Assembly: GCA_029262955.1 (NCBI GenBank)
Contig: JAJCYL010000427.1
Location: forward strand, 1-22,069
DNA from: Cytophagales bacterium
GTDB taxonomy: Bacteria > Bacteroidota > Bacteroidia > Cytophagales > Cyclobacteriaceae
Direction of reading: 5' to 3'
DNA length: 22,069 bases
The notes beneath the pieces are model-generated. The model ran no database searches. It was not told the origin of the DNA and saw only the letters and a program-made list of their open reading frames with translations. Each line of letters begins with the position of its first letter. Position 1 is the first letter of the stretch. Of the stretch, positions 7,792 to 15,366 are shown in pieces. A program made the translations under genes and the position numbers.

Positions 7792-9126
7792 ATGAGCACA
7801 GTTAAAGTATCCATGCACAAGCTAATCCAATTCGTTGAGGTAGATATCTGGAGAGTTAGTCTGGACAGCTTGCCTAAATTCAAGCGCTTTGTCTATAAAA
7901 TTGTTAGGATTGTTTTGCTGGCCATTAAAGGGTTTAACAGAGATGAGTGTGCCATTCAGGCATCAGCCCTCACCTTCTTGTCGATGTTATCAATAGTGCC
8001 AGTCTTGGCAATGGGTTTTGGTGTTTCTAAAGGGTTCGGGCTGGAAAAAAGTTTACAAAAGTATGTTTTGCAGAGCTTTCCAGGCCAGGAAAAGATCATG
8101 ATGCCGATGATGGATTTTGCTCAAAAAACACTGGACTCGACCAAAGGGGGATTAATTGCAGGCATTGGATTAATTATCCTGATCTATACGGTCATGCGGC
8201 TGTTGAGCAATATTGAGATCACCTTTAATAAGATTTGGGAAATTAGAAACAATAGAACGTTTGTAAGAAAGCTCACCGATTATTTGGCCATAATGCTCAT
8301 TGGCCCGATTCTGGTAATCCTTGCCAGTAGTGCTACTGTTTTTATAGCCACTCAGATCAAATTCTTAACTGAGCAAATAAGTTTATTGGGTACAGTGCAA
8401 CCTCTAATCATTTTTGGAATCAAATTGATACCCTACACATTAATTTGGTTATTATTCACACTCACCTACATCATACTTCCCAATACACGGGTAACTCTTA
8501 AATCAGGCATTATTGCCGGAATTATTGCTGGCACGCTATATCAATTGTTGCAGTGGGGATATATAAACTTTCAAGTGGGGGCCTCCAGATACAATGCCAT
8601 TTATGGCACTTTTGCGGCCCTTCCATTGTTCCTGATTTGGATGCAATTCAGTTGGCTCATCGTGCTCCTGGGTGCTGAAATTTCCTTCGCTTATCAAAAC
8701 GTTGACAAATACCAATTTGACAATGACACGCTTCAAATTAGTTCTCGTCACAAAAAACTAATTGCCCTACTCATTGTAAAGAAGATCATCGATTGCTTTA
8801 AAAATGGCGATCCTCCCATTGATCTTGACACCTTGGCTAGGGAGATAGCGGTACCTGTCAGGTTTGTGAAAGTAAGTACACAAGAGTTACTTGATGCCAA
8901 AATCATTTCAGAAGTAGTTAATAACGACGGTGACTCATTTTATCAGCCAGCACTTGATATCCAAAAAATCAACATCCAGTACGTCATTGACAAACTAGAA
9001 AGCAGGGGACTCAATAATGTCTGCATCACTCAATCCGAAGATCTTGATAAAATCAATGCCTCTCTATCAGCCATTGACGAAGAAATGATTCAATCGAAGG
9101 CTAACAAACTCCTTTATAAGATATAG
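7792..9126 (+). CDS. YihY/virulence factor BrkB family membrane protein
   Basis: This is an integral inner-membrane protein of the UPF0761/YihY family, once mislabelled RNase BN; its biochemical role is unsettled. Six membrane segments fall near residues 57-80, 121-138, 165-188, 203-228, 237-255 and 274-301. Family signatures include CAIQASALTFLSMLSIVP in TM1, the NKIWEI motif after TM2, and YGTFAALPLFLIWMQFSW with LLGAE in TM6. The 444 residues exceed the usual 280-320 because of a soluble tail from about residue 310 to the end. That tail, with IDLDTLAREIAVPVRFVKVSTQELLDAKII split over two helices and a turn, resembles a winged-helix fold. It starts 137 bp from the divergent phosphoglucomutase and ends 9 bp from the convergent gene that follows. 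Confidence 0.88.
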   Translation: MSTVKVSMHKLIQFVEVDIWRVSLDSLPKFKRFVYKIVRIVLLAIKGFNRDECAIQASALTFLSMLSIVPVLAMGFGVSKGFGLEKSLQKYVLQSFPGQEKIMMPMMDFAQKTLDSTKGGLIAGIGLIILIYTVMRLLSNIEITFNKIWEIRNNRTFVRKLTDYLAIMLIGPILVILASSATVFIATQIKFLTEQISLLGTVQPLIIFGIKLIPYTLIWLLFTLTYIILPNTRVTLKSGIIAGIIAGTLYQLLQWGYINFQVGASRYNAIYGTFAALPLFLIWMQFSWLIVLLGAEISFAYQNVDKYQFDNDTLQISSRHKKLIALLIVKKIIDCFKNGDPPIDLDTLAREIAVPVRFVKVSTQELLDAKIISEVVNNDGDSFYQPALDIQKINIQYVIDKLESRGLNNVCITQSEDLDKINASLSAIDEEMIQSKANKLLYKI

Positions 9127-9135
9127 CCCCGGATT

Positions 9136-9474
9136 CTAATTGTTGAGTCTGTAAAATTTCGTCCCCTCAAATTCCAGGAGCAAATCGCTTTTACGTAGTA
9201 ATATCTCGACCTTAAATTCGACAGTCTTACCAATTGTCTCAAAGACCAGCGCATTGTTCTGATCAAAGAACATCATTTTCTCCGGCCTTTCATCCAAAAG
9301 AATGTTTTCTTCTGCAATTTCAACAAATGAAAACTCCTCAATTAATTCCTCTTCTGAAGAGGTTTTGTTGTCTTTGTTGGGACTAGATGAGGCGAGTCCT
9401 GTGCCTGCTACCACGAAAAGTCCTAATGCGGTGGTGGCACCAACAATCTGTGCTCGACTAAATAAATTTTTCAT
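9136..9474 (-). CDS. Small exported protein of unknown function
   Basis: I do not recognise this protein. From the ATG at 9474 it has 112 residues and starts MKNLFSRAQIVGATTALGLF, a clear signal peptide with likely cleavage after GTGLAS. An acidic linker (NKDNKTSSEEELIEEF) follows, then a C-terminal part rich in beta-strand patterns (KMMFFDQNNALVFE, VEFKVEILLR, LLLEFEGTKFYRL). The frame is open to an ATG at 9519, but the extra 15 residues would bury the signal peptide, and AAGGAA sits just before 9474. It is on the same strand as, and downstream of, the polyketide synthase, about 175 bp away. It probably acts in the periplasm or is surface-attached. Confidence 0.6.
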   Translation of the reverse strand: MKNLFSRAQIVGATTALGLFVVAGTGLASSSPNKDNKTSSEEELIEEFSFVEIAEENILLDERPEKMMFFDQNNALVFETIGKTVEFKVEILLRKSDLLLEFEGTKFYRLNN

Positions 9475-9594
9475 TTCCTTAATATTTTGAGTTTTTGACC
9501 TGCCAGATATGTTACACATGTTGTGCCAAAAAATATATCTTGTTGATTGTCAGATATATACACAAAAAAAGGAAGGATTATTATCAGGGCTCTG

Positions 9595-9614
9595 TTCGTA
9601 TTTGGACATACGAA
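9595..9614. repeat. Inverted repeat downstream of the polyketide synthase
   Basis: Perfect 7-bp arms, TTCGTAT and ATACGAA, flank a 6-nt loop; three more weak pairs (one C-G, two G-T) could extend it. It lies 34 bp past the polyketide synthase stop, in the gap before the small exported gene. On the minus strand no T-run follows directly (one of eight T starts roughly 24 nt later), so it is not a standard intrinsic terminator. It may be an RNA hairpin that protects the 3' end, or an operator. Confidence 0.35.
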
Positions 9615-9648
9615 TGGCTAGAATTCGAGACAGATAACCTTTTGTCAA

Positions 9649-10761
9649 TCAGGTCGTATAGGAGTCTCCAATATCAACACTTAGTAACATACTCTCCATA
9701 GTTATACCAGGTCCGAATGCAAAACTCAAAATTGTTTTATGATTATCATCAGCGGTGAGGGAATTGATAATCTCTTGAAGGACAAATAATACCGTAGGCG
9801 AGGACATGTTTCCGTAATTCTTTAAAACATGATGAGCGAACTCATTCTTCTCTTTAGGAATGTTGAGACGTTCCTCAATTACTTTCAATATTTTTTTCCC
9901 TCCTGGATGAATGGCAAAGAAATCTATATCGTCAACATCAACTCTCAATTGAGAGAGGAGAATTGTCGTCAGATGATCAATACTACTTTCGATCACATCG
10001 GGAACGCGGTCAGATAACCTCATTTCGAATCCAAAATCTCCAATATCCCAGGTCATTTCTTTCTTCCCCGAAGGTTCCAAGTCACAGTAAAACTTTTCGA
10101 GCTTGAGATTGTATTGATTTGTGGGTTTCGACCGGACCATAATAGCAGCAGCTCCATCACCAAATAGCGAGTTGGCCAATAGCACATCACTTTCGGTTTC
10201 TTTTTGAAAATGCAAGCTACATAGTTCCACACAGACAATTAATACATTGGCTTTGTCATCGCTAGTTACGATTTTGTCTGCAATCTTGAGGGCGTTAAAG
10301 GCAGCATAGCAACCCATAAAGTTGATCGCAGTCCTCTCTATTGATGAATTGAGGCCTAATTTCTCAACTAATTCAATGTCCAAGCCAGGAGCATACATGC
10401 CCGTACAACTCACCGTGATCAGGTGAGTAACTTCGGAAAGATCCTGATTATTGCAGCAGCGTTCTATTGCATTTAAGGATAATTCCAGTGCAAAAATCTT
10501 GAACTTTTCCATCCTCAACTTGATTGAGGGAAAGGGTTCGAGCCCGGAATCTTTTGGATAAAAAGTATATGGTTGACCATTAAGGCCATAATCGGGTATA
10601 ACGGAATACCGTTGATGAATGCCCGTTGCCCGATACAAAACCTTTAAATGATCACTCTCCTGTTGGTCAAGGTCTAATCCTTTAGTCATGAACTCTGCAA
10701 TCTTAACCTGTGGAATCCCAAGCCCTGGATTTGCCGTACCTATCGAAGTAATATATGCCAT
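9649..10761 (-). CDS. Type III polyketide synthase (chalcone synthase-like)
   Basis: This is a homodimeric, CoA-primed iterative polyketide synthase that condenses malonyl-CoA units on an acyl starter and cyclises the chain to a resorcinol, phloroglucinol or pyrone. The thiolase-fold catalytic triad is complete: Cys151 in NFMGCYAA, His285 in FAIHPGG, Asn318 in NYGNMSSPTVLF. The GDGAAA loop (201-206) and the C-terminal FGPGITMESMLL strand are also typical. The 370-residue length is normal. Starter unit and chain length cannot be read from sequence. It is divergent from a UbiA-family prenyltransferase with about 94 bp between starts, a pairing that suggests a prenylated polyketide. No methyltransferase or oxidoreductase lies alongside. 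A TACCTTTA in the upstream gap is one base from the -7 consensus. Confidence 0.93.
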   Translation of the reverse strand: MAYITSIGTANPGLGIPQVKIAEFMTKGLDLDQQESDHLKVLYRATGIHQRYSVIPDYGLNGQPYTFYPKDSGLEPFPSIKLRMEKFKIFALELSLNAIERCCNNQDLSEVTHLITVSCTGMYAPGLDIELVEKLGLNSSIERTAINFMGCYAAFNALKIADKIVTSDDKANVLIVCVELCSLHFQKETESDVLLANSLFGDGAAAIMVRSKPTNQYNLKLEKFYCDLEPSGKKEMTWDIGDFGFEMRLSDRVPDVIESSIDHLTTILLSQLRVDVDDIDFFAIHPGGKKILKVIEERLNIPKEKNEFAHHVLKNYGNMSSPTVLFVLQEIINSLTADDNHKTILSFAFGPGITMESMLLSVDIGDSYTT

Positions 10762-10835
10762 TTGAAAATTAGACTTTAAAGGTACCTTAATCTTGTGTTC
10801 ATGAGTGTAATAACAATTAAAAAAATATTTTGGTT

Positions 10836-10843
10836 TAGGTTTG
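10836..10843 (+). promoter_or_regulatory. -7 promoter element for UbiA-family gene
   Basis: TAGGTTTG matches TAnnTTTG exactly, 12 bp before the ATG at 10856. If used, transcription would start near 10849-10851 with a very short leader, ruling out the TTG at 10841 as start codon because it lies inside the element. There is no good -33 element. Confidence 0.35.
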
Positions 10844-10855
10844 CCCAGACAGCTT

Positions 10856-11722
10856 ATGCGACAATCAACACTTCTGCATTTAAGATTTCCATTTTCATTC
10901 TTTTTATTGCCAGTTTACCTCTTTGCACTAAGCGTGAGCAATAATCCTGATTTACATTCTGCTCTAATCACCGGTTTTATTCTTCACTTATTACTTTATC
11001 CTGCCAGTAATGGCTACAATTCTTATTTTGACAAAGACGAGGGCAGCATTGGTGGCTTAAAATCCCCACCGAAAGTAACCGCTGAACTTTACTATGTCTC
11101 CTTATCTCTAGATTTCATTGCCTTGACATTTAGCCTCTATTTCATTGGCACAGCATTTACAATTTTGATCCTATTCTATGGACTAGTTTCAAAAGCTTAT
11201 AGCCATCCAAGCTTTCGACTAAAAAAATATCCAGTTTCCGGATGGCTCACCATATTCTTTTTTCAGGGGTATTTTACCTTTATCACTTGCTACATTGGAA
11301 TTAATGGAACGGAATTGTCAGACGTATTCACATTGCAAATCCAATTACCAGCAATGTTAAGCTCCATTTTGTTTGGGGGATCGTATCCGATGACCCAGAT
11401 TTACCAGCATGAAGAAGACAGAGTCCGAGGGGATTTGACTATTAGTAGGCTGCTGGGGATACTGGGGACTTTTCACTTCACGGCAATCATGTTCACATTG
11501 GCTATGGGCGGGTTCATTTTTTACTATCTAACCTACTTTGACCTAAAAAGCTTACTTCTTTTGCAAATCATACTGCTCCCGTCACTTGTATATTTCATTT
11601 CCTGGTATTTGAGGGTAAGGAAAAATGAGGATACAGCAGATTACAGCTCAACCATGAAATTAAATATGATCTCCTCCTTAATGTTGAACATCTTTTTTTT
11701 TATAGAAATTGTACGCCATTGA
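10856..11722 (+). CDS. UbiA-family prenyltransferase
   Basis: This is an integral membrane enzyme that transfers an isoprenyl group to an aromatic or similar acceptor. From the ATG at 10856 it has 288 residues with about eight or nine hydrophobic helices. The first Asp-rich motif, NSYFDKDEGSIGG, is a variant of NDxxDxxxD; the second, QIYQHEEDRVRGDLT, supplies the other Mg2+-diphosphate ligands. Both look like a Bacteroidota UbiA subgroup rather than UbiA or MenA proper. The frame is open to a TTG at 10841, but the ATG gives a typical UbiA N-terminus (MRQSTLLHLRFPFSFFLLP) and the TTG overlaps a promoter-like element. It is divergent from the type III polyketide synthase, whose product is the obvious candidate acceptor. 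Its stop lies 6 bp from the convergent response regulator. Confidence 0.87.
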   Translation: MRQSTLLHLRFPFSFFLLPVYLFALSVSNNPDLHSALITGFILHLLLYPASNGYNSYFDKDEGSIGGLKSPPKVTAELYYVSLSLDFIALTFSLYFIGTAFTILILFYGLVSKAYSHPSFRLKKYPVSGWLTIFFFQGYFTFITCYIGINGTELSDVFTLQIQLPAMLSSILFGGSYPMTQIYQHEEDRVRGDLTISRLLGILGTFHFTAIMFTLAMGGFIFYYLTYFDLKSLLLLQIILLPSLVYFISWYLRVRKNEDTADYSSTMKLNMISSLMLNIFFFIEIVRH

Positions 11723-11728
11723 TAGAGG

Positions 11729-12889
11729 CTAGTCCGGATCTGCATATTTCTTAACATCTCCTTCCGAGATTTCATCACCGCTCATAATGATCAGCCGCTC
11801 TACAACGTTTCTGAGTTCTCTGATATTACCAGACCACTGTAATTTTTGTAAAAAGGTCAAGGCTGCTTTAGAAATCGATTTTCTGGTATTACCATATTCG
11901 TTAGCAATGTCCTCCAAAAATTTATCAACCAACAGTGGAATATCGCTGGCACGGTCCTTCAAAGAGGGCACTTGTATAACTATCACACTCAATCTATGGT
12001 AAAGGTCCTCCCTGAATGTTCCATCTTTAATCATTTGCTTCAGATCTTTGTTCGTTGCTGCTACTACCCTCACATCAACGCTTATCGCTTTATCACCTCC
12101 AACTCGAGTGATTTTACTTTCTTGGAGCGCTCTTAAAACTTTGGCTTGAGCAGCAAGGCTCATATCCCCAATTTCATCCATAAAAAGTGTACCTCCATTG
12201 GCCTGCTCAAACTTCCCAATTCTCTGTTTATGAGCGGAAGTAAAAGAGCCCTTCTCGTGCCCAAATAACTCACTCTCTATCAGTTCGGAGGGTATAGCAG
12301 CACAGTTTACCTCAACAAGTGACAATCCCGATCGATCACTTTGTTCGTGAATCCATCGAGCCACCAATTCCTTCCCGCTACCATTTGGTCCAGTAATTAG
12401 TACCCTTGCCTCTGTAGGAGCAACTTTTTTAATTGCTTCCTTCACTTCATTAATTTCCTTTGACTCTCCTACTATATCGAAAGTCTTTGAGATCTTTTTC
12501 TTAAGTACTTTAGTCTCTGTTACCAGGCTTGATTTGTCCAGCGCATTTCTCAGAGCCAATAATAGTCGATTTAAATCTGGTGGTTTTTGAATGAAGTCGA
12601 AAGCGCCAATTTTTGTGGCCTCTACTGCTGTTTCAATGGTACCATGAGCAGAGATCATAATGAATTGACAATCAATTCCCTCCTCCATGACTTTTTGAAG
12701 CACTTCTATTCCGGTTAACTTAGGCATTTGAATATCACATAGAGCGATATCGTATTTTGCTTTTTTGAGCATTTCCAGACCCTCCTCACCGTCTTTGGCT
12801 TCTTCAACATCAAATTTTTCGTACTCAAGTATCTCTCTCAAGGTTGAGCGGATGCTTTTTTCATCATCTATAATTAGAACTTTTGGCAT
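11729..12889 (-). CDS. NtrC-like response regulator lacking a DNA-binding domain
   Basis: This is a two-component regulator with an N-terminal receiver (about residues 1-120: acidic IIDDE, phospho-acceptor Asp52 in LCDIQMP, Ser80, Lys102) and a sigma54-type AAA+ domain (about 140-386). The AAA+ part has Walker A GPNGSGKE (167-174), Walker B LFMDE (235-239), the FREDLYHRL arginine-finger region and WSGNIRELRN (352-361). Two things are odd. The sigma54-contact loop reads GSFTSA (214-219) instead of GAFTGA. The protein stops at residue 386, right after the AAA+ lid, with no Fis-type helix-turn-helix; usual NtrC proteins run to about 450-470. It may activate from solution, as HTH-less FlgR does, or use protein partners. 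No cognate histidine kinase is adjacent. Confidence 0.93.
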   Translation of the reverse strand: MPKVLIIDDEKSIRSTLREILEYEKFDVEEAKDGEEGLEMLKKAKYDIALCDIQMPKLTGIEVLQKVMEEGIDCQFIMISAHGTIETAVEATKIGAFDFIQKPPDLNRLLLALRNALDKSSLVTETKVLKKKISKTFDIVGESKEINEVKEAIKKVAPTEARVLITGPNGSGKELVARWIHEQSDRSGLSLVEVNCAAIPSELIESELFGHEKGSFTSAHKQRIGKFEQANGGTLFMDEIGDMSLAAQAKVLRALQESKITRVGGDKAISVDVRVVAATNKDLKQMIKDGTFREDLYHRLSVIVIQVPSLKDRASDIPLLVDKFLEDIANEYGNTRKSISKAALTFLQKLQWSGNIRELRNVVERLIIMSGDEISEGDVKKYADPD

Positions 12890-12946
12890 AGTTTTATTTT
12901 ACGATTAGTAAATAATAAATATTGAACCACATGAACAAGGACACCC

Positions 12947-12954
12947 CAAAGGTA
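12947..12954 (-). promoter_or_regulatory. -7 promoter element for response regulator
   Basis: Read on the minus strand this is TACCTTTG, an exact TAnnTTTG match, 57 bp upstream of the ATG at 12889. No clear -33 TTG stands at 19-bp spacing. It predicts a leader of roughly 50 nt. Confidence 0.4.
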
Positions 12955-13005
12955 TCTAACCAAAATTGACTGAATTTAGGAATAGTATTAAGTTCGTAAG
13001 TCTGC

Positions 13006-13035
13006 TTGCTATAAAAACAAAACTTATTACCTTTG
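13006..13035 (+). promoter_or_regulatory. rpmH promoter (Bacteroidota type)
   Basis: TTG at 13006-13008 and TACCTTTG at 13028-13035 are separated by 19 bp, a textbook match to the Bacteroidota housekeeping promoter (-33 TTG, -7 TAnnTTTG). The start site would be near 13040-13043, giving a leader of about 35 nt before rpmH. It probably drives rpmH, rnpA and the S41 peptidase gene. Confidence 0.75.
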
Positions 13036-13077
13036 CAGCCCTTAATTTTGGATAAGCATTAAGTATATTTCTTAAAG

Positions 13078-13236
13078 ATGAAAAGAACATTTCAACCTTC
13101 GCAAAGGAAAAGGAAAAACAAACACGGGTATCGTTCAAGAACTGAGACACCAGGTGGAAGAGATGTAATTGCAAGAAGGAGAGCCAAAGGTCGAAAGAAG
13201 CTTTCTGTTTCAGACGAAAGAAAGCACAAAGCTTAA
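13078..13236 (+). CDS. rpmH: Ribosomal protein bL34
   Basis: This gene encodes a 52-residue, highly basic protein of the large ribosomal subunit. The sequence starts MKRTFQPSQRKRKNKHGYRS and continues with TPGGRDVIARRRAKGRKKLS, the invariant L34 pattern; the short acidic/basic extension SDERKHKA is common in Bacteroidota. It is followed after 23 bp by rnpA, the near-universal pairing. Here the neighbours are not dnaA, yidD or yidC: an S41 peptidase follows rnpA. An opposite-strand ORF covering the same bases is spurious. Confidence 0.97.
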   Translation: MKRTFQPSQRKRKNKHGYRSRTETPGGRDVIARRRAKGRKKLSVSDERKHKA

Positions 13237-13253
13237 TGCCGTAGGCCAGGCAT
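13236..13253 (+). other. Possible hairpin in the rpmH-rnpA gap
   Basis: ATGCC (13236-13240) and GGCAT (13249-13253) can pair around an 8-nt loop, ending 6 nt before the rnpA ATG. It could affect rnpA translation or be a chance 5-bp stem. Confidence 0.2.
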
Positions 13254-13259
13254 GGTGTA

Positions 13260-13670
13260 ATGAAAAGTGAGGCACCATCTGCCCAAAGTTTCAAGTTCCC
13301 GAAATCAGAAAGACTTCACAGTAAAATACTGATTGATAGGCTATTTAGCTCAGGTAAGTCTTTTTTTATCTACCCATTCAAAGTCCTCTATTTAGAAGAA
13401 CTGACCGAGTCCATTTCAAATAATCAGGTGTTGATCACAGTGTCTTCAAAAAAATTTAAGAGGGCCATTGATAGAAATTTGATCAAGCGTAGAATCAGAG
13501 AAAGTTACCGGTTGAATAAATATCAGTTGGAAGATATTGAATCCTCGGATTCTAATTTATTGATTGGTTATATTTATGTAGGCAAGGAAATTCATCCTTT
13601 TGAATTAATTGAATCCAAACTAAAACAATCCTTGCAACGTTTAAAATCAGAGTGTTCCAAAACAGATTAG
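13260..13670 (+). CDS. rnpA: Ribonuclease P protein component
   Basis: This gene encodes the small basic protein that binds RNase P RNA and the pre-tRNA leader. It has 136 residues, slightly longer than the usual 110-125. The N-terminal FKFPKSERLHSKILIDRLF helix motif and the RNR motif, RAIDRNLIKRRIRESYR (residues 68-84), are diagnostic. It lies directly downstream of rpmH and 3 bp upstream of the S41 peptidase gene, so all three are probably cotranscribed. Its RNA partner, rnpB, is in this window at 1828-2193. Confidence 0.95.
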   Translation: MKSEAPSAQSFKFPKSERLHSKILIDRLFSSGKSFFIYPFKVLYLEELTESISNNQVLITVSSKKFKRAIDRNLIKRRIRESYRLNKYQLEDIESSDSNLLIGYIYVGKEIHPFELIESKLKQSLQRLKSECSKTD

Positions 13671-13673
13671 ATT

Positions 13674-15332
13674 ATGAGTAGGCTTGTAAAACGTGCGTTG
13701 ATTGGTGGTGTATTTATTTTCACCTTGTTTGGATTAGTTGCATTTGATACAGTAGGTGACAGGTACTTCCAAATTGCAAAGAACCTAGACATTTTCGCCA
13801 CGCTATTTAAAGAGGTAAATGCATTCTATGTTGATGAGATAAATCCGAATGAATTAATGAAAACCGGCATTAATGCTATGCTCAATTCATTGGATCCATA
13901 TACAGATTATATTCCTGAAGATGACATAGAGTCCTATCGAACCATGACCACTGGTCAGTATGGCGGCATTGGAGCTCTTGTCGGAAAGAGAAATGGTTTC
14001 AACACCATTATCATGCCTTACGAAGGATATCCCGCTCATAAAGCTGGTTTACAAATCGGTGATAAGATCCTGAAAATTGATGAGATAGAAATTACTGGCA
14101 TGGACACAGAGCAAATTAGTCAACTGCTTAAAGGACAGTCAAAAACAACAATTAATCTTACAGTTGGGAGATATGGAGTTGAAGAACCATTTGTTCTTGA
14201 GTTGAAGCGAGAGAAAATTACAATAAATAATGTGCCCTATTTTGGAATGATAAATGAGGATATCGGCTTTATTAAGCTGACAGATTTTACAACCAATGCT
14301 GGTAAAGAGGTCAAGGATGCCGTTGTAAAATTAAAGGAAGATGGTGCTAAGAAAATAATATTTGATCTACGTGGTAATCCAGGTGGGCTATTAGATGAGG
14401 CGGTAAATGTTTCTAACGTGTTCGTTCCGAAAGGCGCAGAAATAGTAAGTACCAAAGGCAAGGTAACCAGTTGGAACAAGACTTATACAGCCCCCTCCGA
14501 GCCAGTCGATACGAAAATACCTTTAGTAGTTCTTACCAATAGTGGAAGTGCCTCAGCCTCAGAAATTGTTTCCGGTGTAATGCAAGATTATGACAGAGGT
14601 GTTTTGGTTGGTCGGAAAACCTATGGAAAGGGTTTAGTTCAAGCTACCCGACCACTATCTTACAATTCCCAATTAAAAATTACAACCGCAAAATATTATA
14701 TCCCAAGTGGTCGATGTATCCAGGCAATAGATTATAGCCACCGCAATCCCGACGGTAGCATTGGAAGGATACCCGACTCCTTGAAGGTTGCCTTCAAAAC
14801 TAGAAGTGGTAGAACAGTATATGATGGTGGTGGTGTTGATCCGGACATTTCAGTAGAAGAACGGCATTATGCTTCCATAACGATTGCATTGATTACGGGA
14901 AACTTCGTTTTCGACTACGCAACAAAATACCGTTTCGAAAATCCTGAAATAAAGGATGCTAAGAATTTTTCTTTCAGCGACGATGAATATGAGGATTTCA
15001 TCAACTGGCTTTCAGAAAAAGACATGAACTATGTGACCAAAGTGGAAAAAAATATTGAGATTCTGGAGAAGGCGGTGAAAGACGAAAGATATTTCCAGGA
15101 CATAGAAGAAGAGCTAGCTTCTTTAAAAAGTACAGCCGCCGTTAACAAAAAAGGTGACTTGAAACGATTCAAAGATCAAATTCGGTATATGATCGAGGAA
15201 GAAATCATCAGTAGGTATTACCTAGAATCAGGTATGATTGAGGCTGCGTTTGACGACGATCAAGATATTTTGGCCGCAATAGAGGTTTTGAATAACCCCG
15301 ATGAGTACCAAAGGTTGCTTAAGGCTCAGTAA
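13674..15332 (+). CDS. S41 family C-terminal processing peptidase
   Basis: This is a serine protease of the Prc/CtpA type, anchored by one N-terminal membrane segment (about residues 8-25) with its catalytic part in the periplasm. The helical N-terminal region is followed by a PDZ domain (roughly 88-170, with YGGIGALVG and PAHKAGLQIGDKIL), then the S41 core. The probable catalytic dyad is Ser294 in GSASASE and Lys319 in GRKTYGKG, 25 residues apart as in the D1-processing protease. A C-terminal extension after about residue 400 is charged and helical. The 552-residue length suits the Bacteroidota type. It starts 3 bp after the rnpA stop, an unusual partner for an RNase P gene outside this phylum. 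Confidence 0.93.
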   Translation: MSRLVKRALIGGVFIFTLFGLVAFDTVGDRYFQIAKNLDIFATLFKEVNAFYVDEINPNELMKTGINAMLNSLDPYTDYIPEDDIESYRTMTTGQYGGIGALVGKRNGFNTIIMPYEGYPAHKAGLQIGDKILKIDEIEITGMDTEQISQLLKGQSKTTINLTVGRYGVEEPFVLELKREKITINNVPYFGMINEDIGFIKLTDFTTNAGKEVKDAVVKLKEDGAKKIIFDLRGNPGGLLDEAVNVSNVFVPKGAEIVSTKGKVTSWNKTYTAPSEPVDTKIPLVVLTNSGSASASEIVSGVMQDYDRGVLVGRKTYGKGLVQATRPLSYNSQLKITTAKYYIPSGRCIQAIDYSHRNPDGSIGRIPDSLKVAFKTRSGRTVYDGGGVDPDISVEERHYASITIALITGNFVFDYATKYRFENPEIKDAKNFSFSDDEYEDFINWLSEKDMNYVTKVEKNIEILEKAVKDERYFQDIEEELASLKSTAAVNKKGDLKRFKDQIRYMIEEEIISRYYLESGMIEAAFDDDQDILAAIEVLNNPDEYQRLLKAQ

Positions 15333-15347
15333 TAAAGATTATTTTTG
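15315..15347 (+). promoter_or_regulatory. Possible tsaB promoter
   Basis: TATTTTTG at 15340-15347 matches TAnnTTTG exactly, with TTG at 15315-15317 upstream (22-bp spacing, slightly long). The -33 part lies inside the end of the peptidase gene. The start site would be about 15 nt before the tsaB ATG. Confidence 0.5.
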
Positions 15348-15366
15348 CTATCAGACCACGTTCTGA

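Noticed and set aside
9595..9614. Intrinsic terminator for the polyketide synthase
   Set aside because: The hairpin is not followed directly by a T-run on the minus strand.
9495..9701. 68-codon plus-strand ORF with several Cys
   Set aside because: It overlaps the end of the polyketide synthase and the start region of the exported gene, has no coding character, and its inverted repeat explains part of the sequence.
12956..13294. 112-codon minus-strand ORF
   Set aside because: It is a shadow of rpmH and the start of rnpA on the opposite strand, and it spans the rpmH promoter.
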